Part shown: positions 45,796-54,103 of the stretch, piece by piece | Position numbering within the stretch: position 1 is the first letter of the stretch | Layout: the number at the start of each line of letters is the position of its first letter | Assembly: GCA_001801995.1 (NCBI GenBank) | Contig: MGZB01000025.1 | Location: 89,750 to 153,749, forward strand | Source of the DNA: Gammaproteobacteria bacterium RIFOXYD12_FULL_61_37 | GTDB lineage: Bacteria > Pseudomonadota > Gammaproteobacteria > Chromatiales > Chromatiaceae | Direction: 5' to 3' | Length of the DNA stretch: 64,000 nt | The notes under the pieces: model-generated | The model's input: only the letters and a program-made list of their open reading frames with translations | Databases searched by the model: none | What the model was told of the DNA's origin: nothing | Position numbers and translations under genes: made by a program

Positions 45796-46212
45796 TTATG
45801 AAGTTCCAGTCTCTTGACGCCGCAACCGGTATCTAAGCCGGTTCATCCCCGCCCTGTTTTTCAGAAAAAGCAGTTCCAGGCCGCGTTCGGTGCGGATTTC
45901 CAGCAGCAGACAGAAGGGCAGGACGAGGTGGCGGATCTCCTTCACCGGCAGGTCTTTGCCGGGTAGCGCCAGACGCCAGCCGAGGGTCTGGTTCCACTTG
46001 AGGACATGGGGATGGGGATAGTTCCGTTCCTTTCGCCACCAATGGAGGCCGCTCAGGGCCACCAAAGGCATCAGCCCCAGCGCCCAGTGGGTGGTGGCGG
46101 CTGTGATGACTGCCCCCGCAACCCCCGTCAGATGGGCGATGAGCAGATAGCGGCGAAGGAAGCTCCGGTCGCTGACATCGGCGAACAGCGGCGGGGCGGG
46201 GTGGCGGTTCAT
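45796..46212 (-). CDS. YgfX-like membrane protein
   Basis: A 138-residue protein with two adjacent membrane helices (LLIAHLTGVAGAVITAAT and WALGLMPLVALSGLHWW) followed by a cytoplasmic beta-rich part (LKWNQTLGWRLALPGKDLPVKEIRHLVLPFCLLLEI). This layout fits the YgfX/CptA family, described in E. coli as an inhibitor of cytoskeletal proteins partnered with SdhE (CptB). No SdhE gene is adjacent here, so the assignment is by shape only. Confidence 0.6.
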   Translation of the reverse strand: MNRHPAPPLFADVSDRSFLRRYLLIAHLTGVAGAVITAATTHWALGLMPLVALSGLHWWRKERNYPHPHVLKWNQTLGWRLALPGKDLPVKEIRHLVLPFCLLLEIRTERGLELLFLKNRAGMNRLRYRLRRQETGTS

Positions 46213-46230
46213 TACTGAACAGCCGGACAG

Positions 46231-46860
46231 TCAGACGCTATACAAAGCACGCAGATGCTTGAAGAGTTTTCTCGCGGCCGCGGGCGGCTTCTCCTGCTCC
46301 CGTTCCTTCTTGGCGGCGCGGATCAGTTGGCGCAATTGCTGACGGTCGGCCTCGGGCTGTTCTTCCAGCAGTTCTTCCAGTGCCTCGTCCCCTTCGTCGA
46401 TCAGCCGGTCCCGCCACACTTCCAATTCATGAAAGAGGCGGTTGGTGGCGGCATGCTTGCCGTCGATCGCGTCGAGGAAACGATCGACCGGCTCCAGGTC
46501 CTCCTTGGAAAGTAATTTGGCGAGGAACCGCTGCTGGCGGCGGCGGGCATCCAGGGCCTTGATGCGCCGGCCCTCGGCCAGTGCCTGGGTTGTCTTTTCC
46601 GAAAGCCCCAGGGGCTCCAGCCGCTTCTCTGAAAAGGTCAACAGACGGTCGGCCAGCTTTTGCAGGGCGACCATTTCCCGTTTCAGGGCGCTCTTGTTGG
46701 GACGGACGGCGTAGACCCGTTCCTCGTCCTCCTCGCCACCTTCGGGGTGATGCTGGCCCACATAGACGACCTCCACGCCGGACTCTTCGTCCTCGTCCTC
46801 CCATTCCTCGCCTTCATCTTCGTCGTCGATGTCTTCGAATTGGTCTCTCATGGTGCTCAT
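46231..46860 (-). CDS. darP: Ribosome-associated protein DarP (YjgA, DUF615)
   Basis: A 209-residue helical, charged protein; the family binds late 50S assembly intermediates. The core NKSALKREMVALQKLADRLLTFSEKRLEPLGLSEKTTQALAEGRRIKALDARRRQQRFLAKLL, ending KLFKHLRALY, is typical. It has an unusually long acidic N-terminal extension (about residues 8-50). ATG 46860 follows AAGGAG at a short 3-base spacing; a second ATG three codons on is an alternative. Confidence 0.93.
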   Translation of the reverse strand: MSTMRDQFEDIDDEDEGEEWEDEDEESGVEVVYVGQHHPEGGEEDEERVYAVRPNKSALKREMVALQKLADRLLTFSEKRLEPLGLSEKTTQALAEGRRIKALDARRRQQRFLAKLLSKEDLEPVDRFLDAIDGKHAATNRLFHELEVWRDRLIDEGDEALEELLEEQPEADRQQLRQLIRAAKKEREQEKPPAAARKLFKHLRALYSV

Positions 46861-46875
46861 CGTCTCCTTATGTTC

Positions 46876-47007
46876 AACCGCAAAGGACGCAAAGAATGCG
46901 AAGAAAAGCCGCAGGTTACGCTTTTCGGTACTTTCATCTTTCATGCGAGATGCAGAGCAGATAAAAGTTATTGTATTTCTTCGCGTTTCTTTGCGTCCCT
47001 TGCGGTT
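46876..47007. repeat. Inverted-repeat element with 32-base arms
   Basis: The left arm (46876-46907, AACCGCAAAGGACGCAAAGA...) and the right arm (46976-47007, ...TCTTTGCGTCCCTTGCGGTT) are near-perfect inverse complements, 68 bases apart. It fills the space between darP and recJ. The pattern (CGCAAAGGACGCAAAG) is common as a dispersed element in proteobacterial genomes. Confidence 0.65.
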
Positions 47008-47024
47008 AAACGCAGTATTCAGGA

Positions 47025-48761
47025 TTATTCCAAATGCAATATCTGGAGTTGCAGGTTCCGTTCGCCACGGAATTCGTTTACCTCCAGCCGATAGACTGCC
47101 CGAATCTCAGCCTCCAGGCGATCGGCCCATTCCGCCATGTGGAAGCCGATCGCATCCACATCCGGCCCGCTCCCCACCGGGCGCAACTGCATCTTCAGGT
47201 GGTGCTCGCCGACGATGCGCCAGCCCAGTACCCGGAAGCCGCCGTCGAAGGTCGGCTCGGGAAAGCGCTGACCCCAAGGACCGGCCTCGCGCAGCAGCCA
47301 GGCCGTTTCCAGGTTGAAACGGGCAGGCTCCAGCTCGCCGTCCGTATGCAAGGTGGGTTCGATGCCCTGCTCACCCAGGCGTTCGCGGACCTCTTCGTCG
47401 AAGGCGCAGTGGAAGCGATCGAAGTCACCGTCCTTCAGGGTGACCCCGGCCGCCATGGCATGGCCGCCGAAGCGGACGATCAGGCCGGGGTGGCGGGCGG
47501 CGATGGAGTCCAGGACATCCCTCATATGCAGGCCATCGATGGACCGCCCGGAACCCTTCAGGGTCCCGTCGCCGGTCGGGGCAAAAACGATCACTGGGCG
47601 GTGGATGCGGTCCTTGACCCGCGAGGCGACGATGCCCACCACCCCCTGATGCCAGGCGTCACCGTAGAGGCAGACACCGAAGGGCCAATCGTCGCCGTTC
47701 CCCCGCAACAATCCGTCCAGGACATCCTCGGCCTCGCGGCGCATCTCCACCTCGATGACGCGGCGCTCTCGATTGAAGGCGTCCAGACGCTCGGCCAGCC
47801 GCCGCGCATCCGGGGGATCGTCGGTCAAGAGACATTCGATGCCCAGGGTCATATCGTCCAGACGGCCGGCGGCATTCAAACGGGGCGCGGCAGCGAAGCC
47901 CAGATCAGCCGCCGTGGCCTTGGCGGGATCGCGGCCCGCCGCTTCCAGCAGGGCACGGATACCGGCCACCCCTTTACCGGAGCGGATGCGTTGCAGCCCC
48001 TGCCCCACCAGGATGCGATTGTTGCGATCCAGAGGGACCACATCGGCCACCGTACCCAGTGCCACCAGATCGCAGAACTGGCCCAGATTGGGCTCCGTCC
48101 GCACACTGCTGTCGAACCAGCCCGAATCGCGCAGACGGGCGCGCAGAGCCAGCAGCAGATAAAAGACCACGCCAACCCCCGCCAAAGCCTTGCTGGGGAA
48201 GGCGGCATCGTCAAGGTTGGGGTTAATGATGGCATCGGCATCCGGCAGCCGGTCACCCGGCAGGTGGTGATCGGTAATGACGACGCAGACCCCGGCCGCC
48301 TTGGCGACCGCCACCCCATCGATGCTCGATACCCCGTTATCCACGGTAAGAATCAGATCGGGCGAGCGGCTCAGGGCGAGCTCGACGATGCCCGGCGAGA
48401 GACCATAGCCGAAGCGGAAGCGGTCCGGAGCCAGGTAATCGACCCGCTCGAAACCCAGGGCACGCAGCCCGCGCACGGCCAAGGCCGTGCCGGTGGCGCC
48501 ATCGGCATCGTAATCGCCGACCACCAGAATGCGCCCCTTCGCCGTCAGGCATTGGCAGAGCAGATCGACCGCCAACGCCACCCCGTCCATGCGTTCCGGC
48601 GGGATCAGGCTCCCGGCCGCGAGGTCCAGATCCTCGGGCGACCGGATGCCACGCGCCGCGTAGATCCGCCGCAGCAGGGCATCCAGGCCCGAAAGGGAAC
48701 GTTCCGCCTCGGGGCAGACCTCGCGCCGCAAGATCCTTGGCTTGACTCGATTAGTGATCAC
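47025..48761 (-). CDS. recJ: Single-stranded-DNA exonuclease RecJ
   Basis: 5'-3' exonuclease of the DHH family for RecF-type recombination and mismatch repair. The 578 residues show VGDYDADGATGTALAVRGL, LTVDNGVSS, VITDHHLPGDRLPDADAIINP (DHH), FAAAPRLNAAGRLDDM and RFGGHAMAAGVTL (DHHA1 region, RxGGH), with the C-terminal OB domain. The length is normal for the family. Divergent from the phosphopantetheinyl transferase gene. Confidence 0.96.
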   Translation of the reverse strand: MITNRVKPRILRREVCPEAERSLSGLDALLRRIYAARGIRSPEDLDLAAGSLIPPERMDGVALAVDLLCQCLTAKGRILVVGDYDADGATGTALAVRGLRALGFERVDYLAPDRFRFGYGLSPGIVELALSRSPDLILTVDNGVSSIDGVAVAKAAGVCVVITDHHLPGDRLPDADAIINPNLDDAAFPSKALAGVGVVFYLLLALRARLRDSGWFDSSVRTEPNLGQFCDLVALGTVADVVPLDRNNRILVGQGLQRIRSGKGVAGIRALLEAAGRDPAKATAADLGFAAAPRLNAAGRLDDMTLGIECLLTDDPPDARRLAERLDAFNRERRVIEVEMRREAEDVLDGLLRGNGDDWPFGVCLYGDAWHQGVVGIVASRVKDRIHRPVIVFAPTGDGTLKGSGRSIDGLHMRDVLDSIAARHPGLIVRFGGHAMAAGVTLKDGDFDRFHCAFDEEVRERLGEQGIEPTLHTDGELEPARFNLETAWLLREAGPWGQRFPEPTFDGGFRVLGWRIVGEHHLKMQLRPVGSGPDVDAIGFHMAEWADRLEAEIRAVYRLEVNEFRGERNLQLQILHLE

Positions 48762-48827
48762 TTATGGCACAATTCAGGGGTTAAAGATGCGGCATGATAC
48801 GACACAAAACCAAGGGGGCGGTGCAGG

Positions 48828-49517
48828 TTGATTGTTCAGACAAATTCCCCACGCCCCCCCTTTGTCAAAGGGGAAAGCGGGAACGCGGCTGTTCCAGGGG
48901 ATTTCCCTGACCTGTCCGCTGTCCATATCTGGCTTGCCGATCTGGACCGGACGACGGCCGATCCCCAAGACATTTCAATGGAAGAGAGGCATAAGGCCGT
49001 CCAATTCAGCCATGACCTGATGCGGCGGCGTTACCTCGCCAGCCGCGCCTTTTGCCGCCGGGTCCTCTCCCCTTACGCCGGAATCGCGCCGGGGGAACTG
49101 GAACTGATCCGCCCCGCCAACGGCAAGCCCTGCCTCCCCGGCAACGGCCAGCCCCAATTCAACCTGAGCCACAGCGGCCCCCTGGCCCTGCTGGCCATCA
49201 GCCGCAACCGGGCGGTCGGCATCGACCTGGAACCCGTCATACCAAGGCCCAGCATGCTTGCGATTGCCCGGCGCGTTCTGGATGCGGCGGTTGTTGAAGA
49301 GCTTGCCGCCATCCCGGATACAGAGAGGCAGCTGGAATATTTCACCCAGGCATGGACCGCCTTCGAGGCCCGGCAGAAGCTTACCGGGAATGGAATCTTC
49401 GGCGCCAAGGCCGCGCCTGCGCACCGTATCATTCCCTTCTCGCCCCAGCCGGGCTGGAGCGCCGCCTTGGCGGTTGAGGGAGAAACCGATCCATCACTTA
49501 CCTTTTTCGACTACTGA
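48828..49517 (+). CDS. 4'-phosphopantetheinyl transferase, Sfp-type
   Basis: Attaches the phosphopantetheine arm of CoA to carrier proteins. The 229-residue form has FNLSHSGPLALLA, VGIDLEPVIPR (metal-binding GxD) and YFTQAWTAFEARQKLTG. The usual WxxKEA motif reads WTAFEA, so the normally conserved Lys is Phe. The start is uncertain: TTG at 48828 is the only upstream start that keeps the conserved VHIWLADLD, and codons 2-20 cross a dispersed palindromic repeat (CCCCTTTGTCAAAGGGG). It may be coupled to mobA, whose start is 6 bases downstream. Confidence 0.8.
   Translation: MIVQTNSPRPPFVKGESGNAAVPGDFPDLSAVHIWLADLDRTTADPQDISMEERHKAVQFSHDLMRRRYLASRAFCRRVLSPYAGIAPGELELIRPANGKPCLPGNGQPQFNLSHSGPLALLAISRNRAVGIDLEPVIPRPSMLAIARRVLDAAVVEELAAIPDTERQLEYFTQAWTAFEARQKLTGNGIFGAKAAPAHRIIPFSPQPGWSAALAVEGETDPSLTFFDY
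48857..48873. repeat. Short dispersed palindrome
   Basis: CCCCTTTGTCAAAGGGG, a 17-base palindrome known as a dispersed motif in many bacterial genomes (the reading frame through it gives PPFVKGE). Here it lies inside the N-terminal codons of the phosphopantetheinyl transferase. Confidence 0.5.
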
Positions 49518-49523
49518 ATCACC

Positions 49524-50099
49524 GTGAATCAAAGCATTACAGCCATCATCCTGGCCGGCGGACGCGGTTCCCGCATGGGCGGCGCGGACAAGGGCCTGAT
49601 CGATTTCGAGGGCCGGCCCCTGGCCGCCCATGTGATCGAGCGTATCGCCCCCCAGGCCGGACGGATAATCATCAGCGCCAACCGCAACCTGGAGGCCTAC
49701 GCTGGGTTCGGCCATCCTTTGGTCAGGGACGAACTGAGCGATTTTCAAGGCCCCCTGGCGGGCATCGTTGCCGCCGGCAGGCAGGTAGAGACCGGGCTCA
49801 TCTGCGTGGTCCCCTGCGACACGCCCCGGCTTCCGGAGGATCTGGTCTCCCGGCTACGGGCCGCCATGGACCGGGAGAGCGCCGAGATTGCCATCGCCCA
49901 CGACGGCGAGCGGAGCCAACAGCTTTGCCTGCTGTTACAGCGGGGGCTGCTGGCGGACATGGCGGATTACCTGGAGCGCGGCGGGCGGCGGGTGATCAGT
50001 TGGATCGAGTCACACCGCTGGACAACGGCGGACTTCTCCGATCAACCCCAGTCCTTCAGGAACCTCAACCAACCCGAGGGGCCTGCAATCAAGGCTTGA
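49524..50099 (+). CDS. mobA: Molybdenum cofactor guanylyltransferase MobA
   Basis: Adds GMP to molybdopterin to make the MGD cofactor of DMSO-reductase-type enzymes. The 191 residues begin (GTG) MNQSITAIILAGGRGSRMGGADKGLIDFEGRPL, the nucleotide-binding loop, followed by ISANRNLEAYAGFG, FQGPLAGIVAA and VVPCDTPRLPEDLV. It follows the phosphopantetheinyl transferase by 6 bases. Confidence 0.95.
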   Translation: MNQSITAIILAGGRGSRMGGADKGLIDFEGRPLAAHVIERIAPQAGRIIISANRNLEAYAGFGHPLVRDELSDFQGPLAGIVAAGRQVETGLICVVPCDTPRLPEDLVSRLRAAMDRESAEIAIAHDGERSQQLCLLLQRGLLADMADYLERGGRRVISWIESHRWTTADFSDQPQSFRNLNQPEGPAIKA

Positions 50100-50188
50100 G
50101 AAAAACCGCGGAAAATTAGCGTAAAAATGGCCGATCGGACGTCGCTGGGCAGGTCGGCCTTCAGGGCGTCCTACATCCACCTGGTGAC

Positions 50189-52888
50189 TCAGCGGTTCCC
50201 CTCCCCCGCCAGGGAAAAGCAGAAGGCCGCTCCCTTGCCCGGCTCGCCCCGCGCAACTATTCCGCCGCCGTGGCGTTGCACGATGCGCTGCACCGTGGCC
50301 AGGCCGATGCCGATGCCGGGAAACTCTTCCTGCCGATGCAGGCGCTGGAAGGGGTGGAACAGCTTGGCGGCATGGGCCATGTCAAACCCCGCGCCGTTGT
50401 CGGCGACGCAGATCCAGCGCCGCCCATCGCGATCCTCGGCATGGACCCGGATTCGCGCCTCGGCCGCCTTGGCTGAATATTTCCAGGCGTTACCCAGCAG
50501 ATTGGTCATCACTACCTCGATCATGCGCCGGTCGCCCCAGACCTCAAGACCCTCTTCGACCTCCGTGACAGCCCGCCGCGCCGGGTCGCTCCGGGCCAGG
50601 TCGCCGAGCTGGCGCCGCGCCATGCCGGTGAGATCCACCCGGTCTCGTTCCATCTCCCCTCGGGTGGAACGCGACAGGCTCAGCAGGCCGTCGATCAGCT
50701 CACCCATCTTCCGGCTGGCGATGCCGATCTGATCCAGGTAGACCCTGGCCTCGCCCGGCAACTGGCCGCCGAAATCCTCCACCAGCGCCTGGGAAAATCC
50801 GCTCATGGCCCTTAGCGGGGCGCGCAGATCGTGGGAAACGGCATAGGAGAAGCTGTCCAGCTCCCGGTTGGCGGCGATCAGTTCGGCGGTGCGTTCCACG
50901 ACGCGCCGCTCCAAATCGGCGTTGAGGGCGATGATTTCCCGCTTGGCCTCGACCAGTCGCGAGATATCCTCGGAAAAGATCAGGATGCCGCCGACACCGC
51001 CCTCCGCCCGGTGCCAGGGCCGCATTTCCCAGCGCAACCACTGTACTTGGCCATCGGCACGCTCGAACCGGACCTCATCAGCCGCCATGACCTCCCCGGC
51101 TAGGCCTCGCTGGTGAATTACCTTCAAATCCTCACCGATCTCCGGGAAGACCTGGTAGTGAGACAGGCCGATGATGTCGCGCTCGCCGAGGCCATAGTCC
51201 CGCATCCAGCGGCGGCTGACCGCCAGGTAGCGCATCTCCCGGTCAAACATGGCCAGGGCCGCCGGCGCATGATCGATAAAGAGTTGCAGCCGCTCCTCCC
51301 GTTCCCGAAGTTCGCCTAGGGTCCGCCGCCGCTCCTTGACCAGCCCGCCGATGCGCGCCAGCAGTTCCTCCGCATTGAAGGGCTTGATGAGATATTCCCG
51401 CACCCCCGCCTTGAGCAGGCGCAGACGCAGTTCGCGGTCGGCCTTGGCGGTGAGCATGAGGATGGGCACATCGGCCATCTCCGGCCGGCGGCGGAGTGCC
51501 AGCGCCATCTGGTCGCCGCTCATGCGCGGCATCATCACATCGGCCAGGATCAGGTCGGGGCGCAGGGCCAGTGCCTTCTCCAGCCCCTCCTGGCCGTCGA
51601 AGGCCGTAGCGACGCTGTAACCGGGACGCAGAACGCCGGCGATGAAGCCGTTCATGTCGGGGTTATCCTCGACCACCAGCACCAGAGGCCTGCCATTTCC
51701 GCCTTCTTCCAAAGGCGCGGAAGGCGCGGCCACGCGGGCCAGCTCATCCAGCACGCCCTGCTCGATCGTTTCGTCGAGCGGGGCAGGGATTTCTCGAACG
51801 ATCCGGCCCTCCGGCGCCTTCAGGGGAAGGCTGACGCTGAACAGGGCGCCGCCGCCGGGCGCATCGGTCAGCCCCGCCCGGCCGCCATGGAGTTCCGCGA
51901 ACTCTTTGACGATGGCCAGCCCCAGGCCGGTGCCGCCAAATCGCCGCTGGGGGCCGCCCTCCAGCTGGCGAAAGCGCTCGAACACCGCCTCGCGCAGCTC
52001 GGATGGGACGCCGGGGCCGTTGTCGCGCACCTCGATGAGGACCTGATCGCCCTCCTCGCGCAGCCGCACTTCGATGGCGCCCCCATCGGGGGTGAACTTG
52101 ATGGCGTTGGAGAGGAGGTTGAGCAGGATGCGTTGCAGCTTCTCGCCGTCGGCCTCGGCGGTCAGGTGCGGAGGGACATCGATGCGAAGGCCGATGCCCC
52201 GCTCCCGCGCCAGGGAGTCGAAATTGGAGGCCATGGCCTGGACCAGACGGCACAGATCGAATCGCCTGTAGTCGAGGGTCATGCCGCCCGCCTCCAGCTT
52301 GGCGGCATCGAGCAGGTCGGTGACCTGGCGATAGAGCAGCCGCGCGTTGCGCAGCATCATCCCGTCCTCGCTCCGCTCGGCCTCGGTCAGACCGGCCTTG
52401 GCCACGCGCTGGGCCAGGGGCGCCATGATCAGGGTCAGGGGGGTGCGCAGCTCGTGGCTGACGTTGGCGAAGAACTGGGACTTGAGTTCGTCCAGCTCCA
52501 GGGTCTTCTGGTACAGCTCGGTGATACGTTCGTTGGCCGCGCGGGTCTCGGCCAGTGCTTCATCGGTGCGCCGCATGGCCCGTTGCAGCCGCTCGAAGAA
52601 CCCGGCGAACAGGGCGCCCATGAGGATGAAGAGGGCGATGGAGAAGGCGGCCGCCAAGTCCTCCAGGGCGAAGGAAAAGGAGGGTGGAATAAAGAGATAC
52701 CAGACCAGCAGCGCACCCGTGACCGTCGAGACCAGGCCGCCGGTCAGCCCGCCGAGCCAGGCGCTGAAGAAGGCGGCGGGAAAGAAGAGGAACCAGACGT
52801 AGGGCTTGATGTAGCCGTCCCACAGCAGCCATTGCAGACCGCAGGCGATGAAGGGTAGCAACAGGGCGAGCAGGAAGCGGGGCCTCAT
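50189..52888 (-). CDS. Hybrid sensor histidine kinase with two kinase cores
   Basis: An 899-residue membrane kinase. Residues 1-95 contain four membrane helices, then a short coiled coil, kinase core 1 (phospho-His145 in SHELRTPL; N box LLSNAIKF; G boxes DNGPG and GGTGLGLAI), a receiver domain (LVLVVEDNPD, phospho-Asp450, Lys502), a PAS/PAC domain (about 535-645), a coiled coil, and kinase core 2 (His686 in SHDLRAPL; LLGNAWKYS; DNGAGFD; GIGIGL), which ends the protein. Core 2 is of the bacteriophytochrome/cyanobacterial type. Two complete cores plus receiver in one chain is unusual. It overlaps the upstream PAS gene by 4 bases. Confidence 0.88.
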   Translation of the reverse strand: MRPRFLLALLLPFIACGLQWLLWDGYIKPYVWFLFFPAAFFSAWLGGLTGGLVSTVTGALLVWYLFIPPSFSFALEDLAAAFSIALFILMGALFAGFFERLQRAMRRTDEALAETRAANERITELYQKTLELDELKSQFFANVSHELRTPLTLIMAPLAQRVAKAGLTEAERSEDGMMLRNARLLYRQVTDLLDAAKLEAGGMTLDYRRFDLCRLVQAMASNFDSLARERGIGLRIDVPPHLTAEADGEKLQRILLNLLSNAIKFTPDGGAIEVRLREEGDQVLIEVRDNGPGVPSELREAVFERFRQLEGGPQRRFGGTGLGLAIVKEFAELHGGRAGLTDAPGGGALFSVSLPLKAPEGRIVREIPAPLDETIEQGVLDELARVAAPSAPLEEGGNGRPLVLVVEDNPDMNGFIAGVLRPGYSVATAFDGQEGLEKALALRPDLILADVMMPRMSGDQMALALRRRPEMADVPILMLTAKADRELRLRLLKAGVREYLIKPFNAEELLARIGGLVKERRRTLGELREREERLQLFIDHAPAALAMFDREMRYLAVSRRWMRDYGLGERDIIGLSHYQVFPEIGEDLKVIHQRGLAGEVMAADEVRFERADGQVQWLRWEMRPWHRAEGGVGGILIFSEDISRLVEAKREIIALNADLERRVVERTAELIAANRELDSFSYAVSHDLRAPLRAMSGFSQALVEDFGGQLPGEARVYLDQIGIASRKMGELIDGLLSLSRSTRGEMERDRVDLTGMARRQLGDLARSDPARRAVTEVEEGLEVWGDRRMIEVVMTNLLGNAWKYSAKAAEARIRVHAEDRDGRRWICVADNGAGFDMAHAAKLFHPFQRLHRQEEFPGIGIGLATVQRIVQRHGGGIVARGEPGKGAAFCFSLAGEGNR

Positions 52889-54069
52889 GGGGCCTCTTCG
52901 TCCAGGAAGGCCAGTGGATAGGGTCGTTCCAGCCCCAGTTGGCGCGAGAGTTCGTTGATGCGCTTTTTCATTTCGATCATGTCCAGCTCGCGCCCGATCA
53001 TGGCGCTGTTGAAGCGCACCAGTTCCGCGTTGCGCTCGATCAGCTCCTCGGCCTGACGGCGGAGGGCCTCCTCTGCGTACTTGCGGATGCTGATGTCGCT
53101 CAGGGTGCCGGAGGTGCCGATGATCCGGTCCTGATCGTCCAGGGTGAGGCGGGCGAAGACTTCGATCCAGCGAAAGCCGCCATTTTTATGCAGGTAGCGG
53201 ATCTCGTGGCGGCAATACTCCTTCTTGCGCTGGATGAGGGGCTCGAAGAGCTCCTGGTTACGCTGGCGGTCCTCGGGGTGGACGTAGTCGAGGAAGAGGG
53301 TCCCCAGGCTCTCCTGCACCGGGAAACCCGTGATCTCGGTCCAGGAGCGGTTGAGAAAGGTCCAGATGCCCTGGGCGTCGGTCTGGAAGACCACCTCCTT
53401 GAGGTTGTCCACCACCGAGCGGTAATGGGCCTCGCTCTCGCGCATCTCGTCTTCCGCCCGGCGCCGTTGCGTCACGTCGCGGTAGATGGCTACCACCTTG
53501 CCGCTGGGCAGCCTGAAGACATAGTTGTCCACCCAGACGTTGAGCTTATCGTCGCAATACTGGGTAACCGGGAAGTATTCCGGCTCTCCGCTTCGCCACA
53601 CCCGCTGGAAGACAGGCAGCAACCCCATGGACTCGATCCCTGGGAACGCCTCCCGCACGCTCCGGCCGATAACCGATTCCCTCGCCAGGCCGGTGATGCA
53701 TTCGCCGCCCTTGTTGTGCTCGACAAAATGGAAATCAGCGCCCCCATCCGCCGTCTCGTAGATCGCGACGCCATCGCTCATGTTGTCGAACAGGTCGCGA
53801 AAGCGCGTCTCGCTCTCATGCAGCGACTCCTCCGTACGGCGCACCGCCTCGGCATGGCGCCGCAACAGTCCGTAGAGCAGCAGGGAGGTCACGGCGATGT
53901 AGAACCAGCCCTTGAGCATGCTGATCATGACGATCTGGGCGGGTTCACTGATCAGCAGGGCGACGATCTCGTCGGAGAGCAGTATCCAGAGGGCGCCGAA
54001 GGCGGCGTAGATGACGACAATGTAAGTGGTGCCGCCCAGGGGATTGGAGAGGCCGGGTTTTTCTGTCAT
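52885..54069 (-). CDS. Membrane PAS-domain sensor without kinase domain
   Basis: A 394-residue protein with two membrane helices near the N-terminus (YIVVIYAAFGALWILLSDEIV and MLKGWFYIAVTSLLLYGLL), two PAS/PAC domains (about 84-200: RFRDLFDNMSDGVAIYE; and 210-335: HYRSVVDNLKEVVFQTD with GTLSDISIRKYAEEALR), and a C-terminal coiled coil. It has no output domain. Because it overlaps the hybrid kinase by 4 bases, it probably feeds or scaffolds that kinase. Confidence 0.85.
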   Translation of the reverse strand: MTEKPGLSNPLGGTTYIVVIYAAFGALWILLSDEIVALLISEPAQIVMISMLKGWFYIAVTSLLLYGLLRRHAEAVRRTEESLHESETRFRDLFDNMSDGVAIYETADGGADFHFVEHNKGGECITGLARESVIGRSVREAFPGIESMGLLPVFQRVWRSGEPEYFPVTQYCDDKLNVWVDNYVFRLPSGKVVAIYRDVTQRRRAEDEMRESEAHYRSVVDNLKEVVFQTDAQGIWTFLNRSWTEITGFPVQESLGTLFLDYVHPEDRQRNQELFEPLIQRKKEYCRHEIRYLHKNGGFRWIEVFARLTLDDQDRIIGTSGTLSDISIRKYAEEALRRQAEELIERNAELVRFNSAMIGRELDMIEMKKRINELSRQLGLERPYPLAFLDEEAP

Positions 54070-54103
54070 CTGTCCCTCCTCGGAGGCTGTGAAAATATCC
54101 GGG

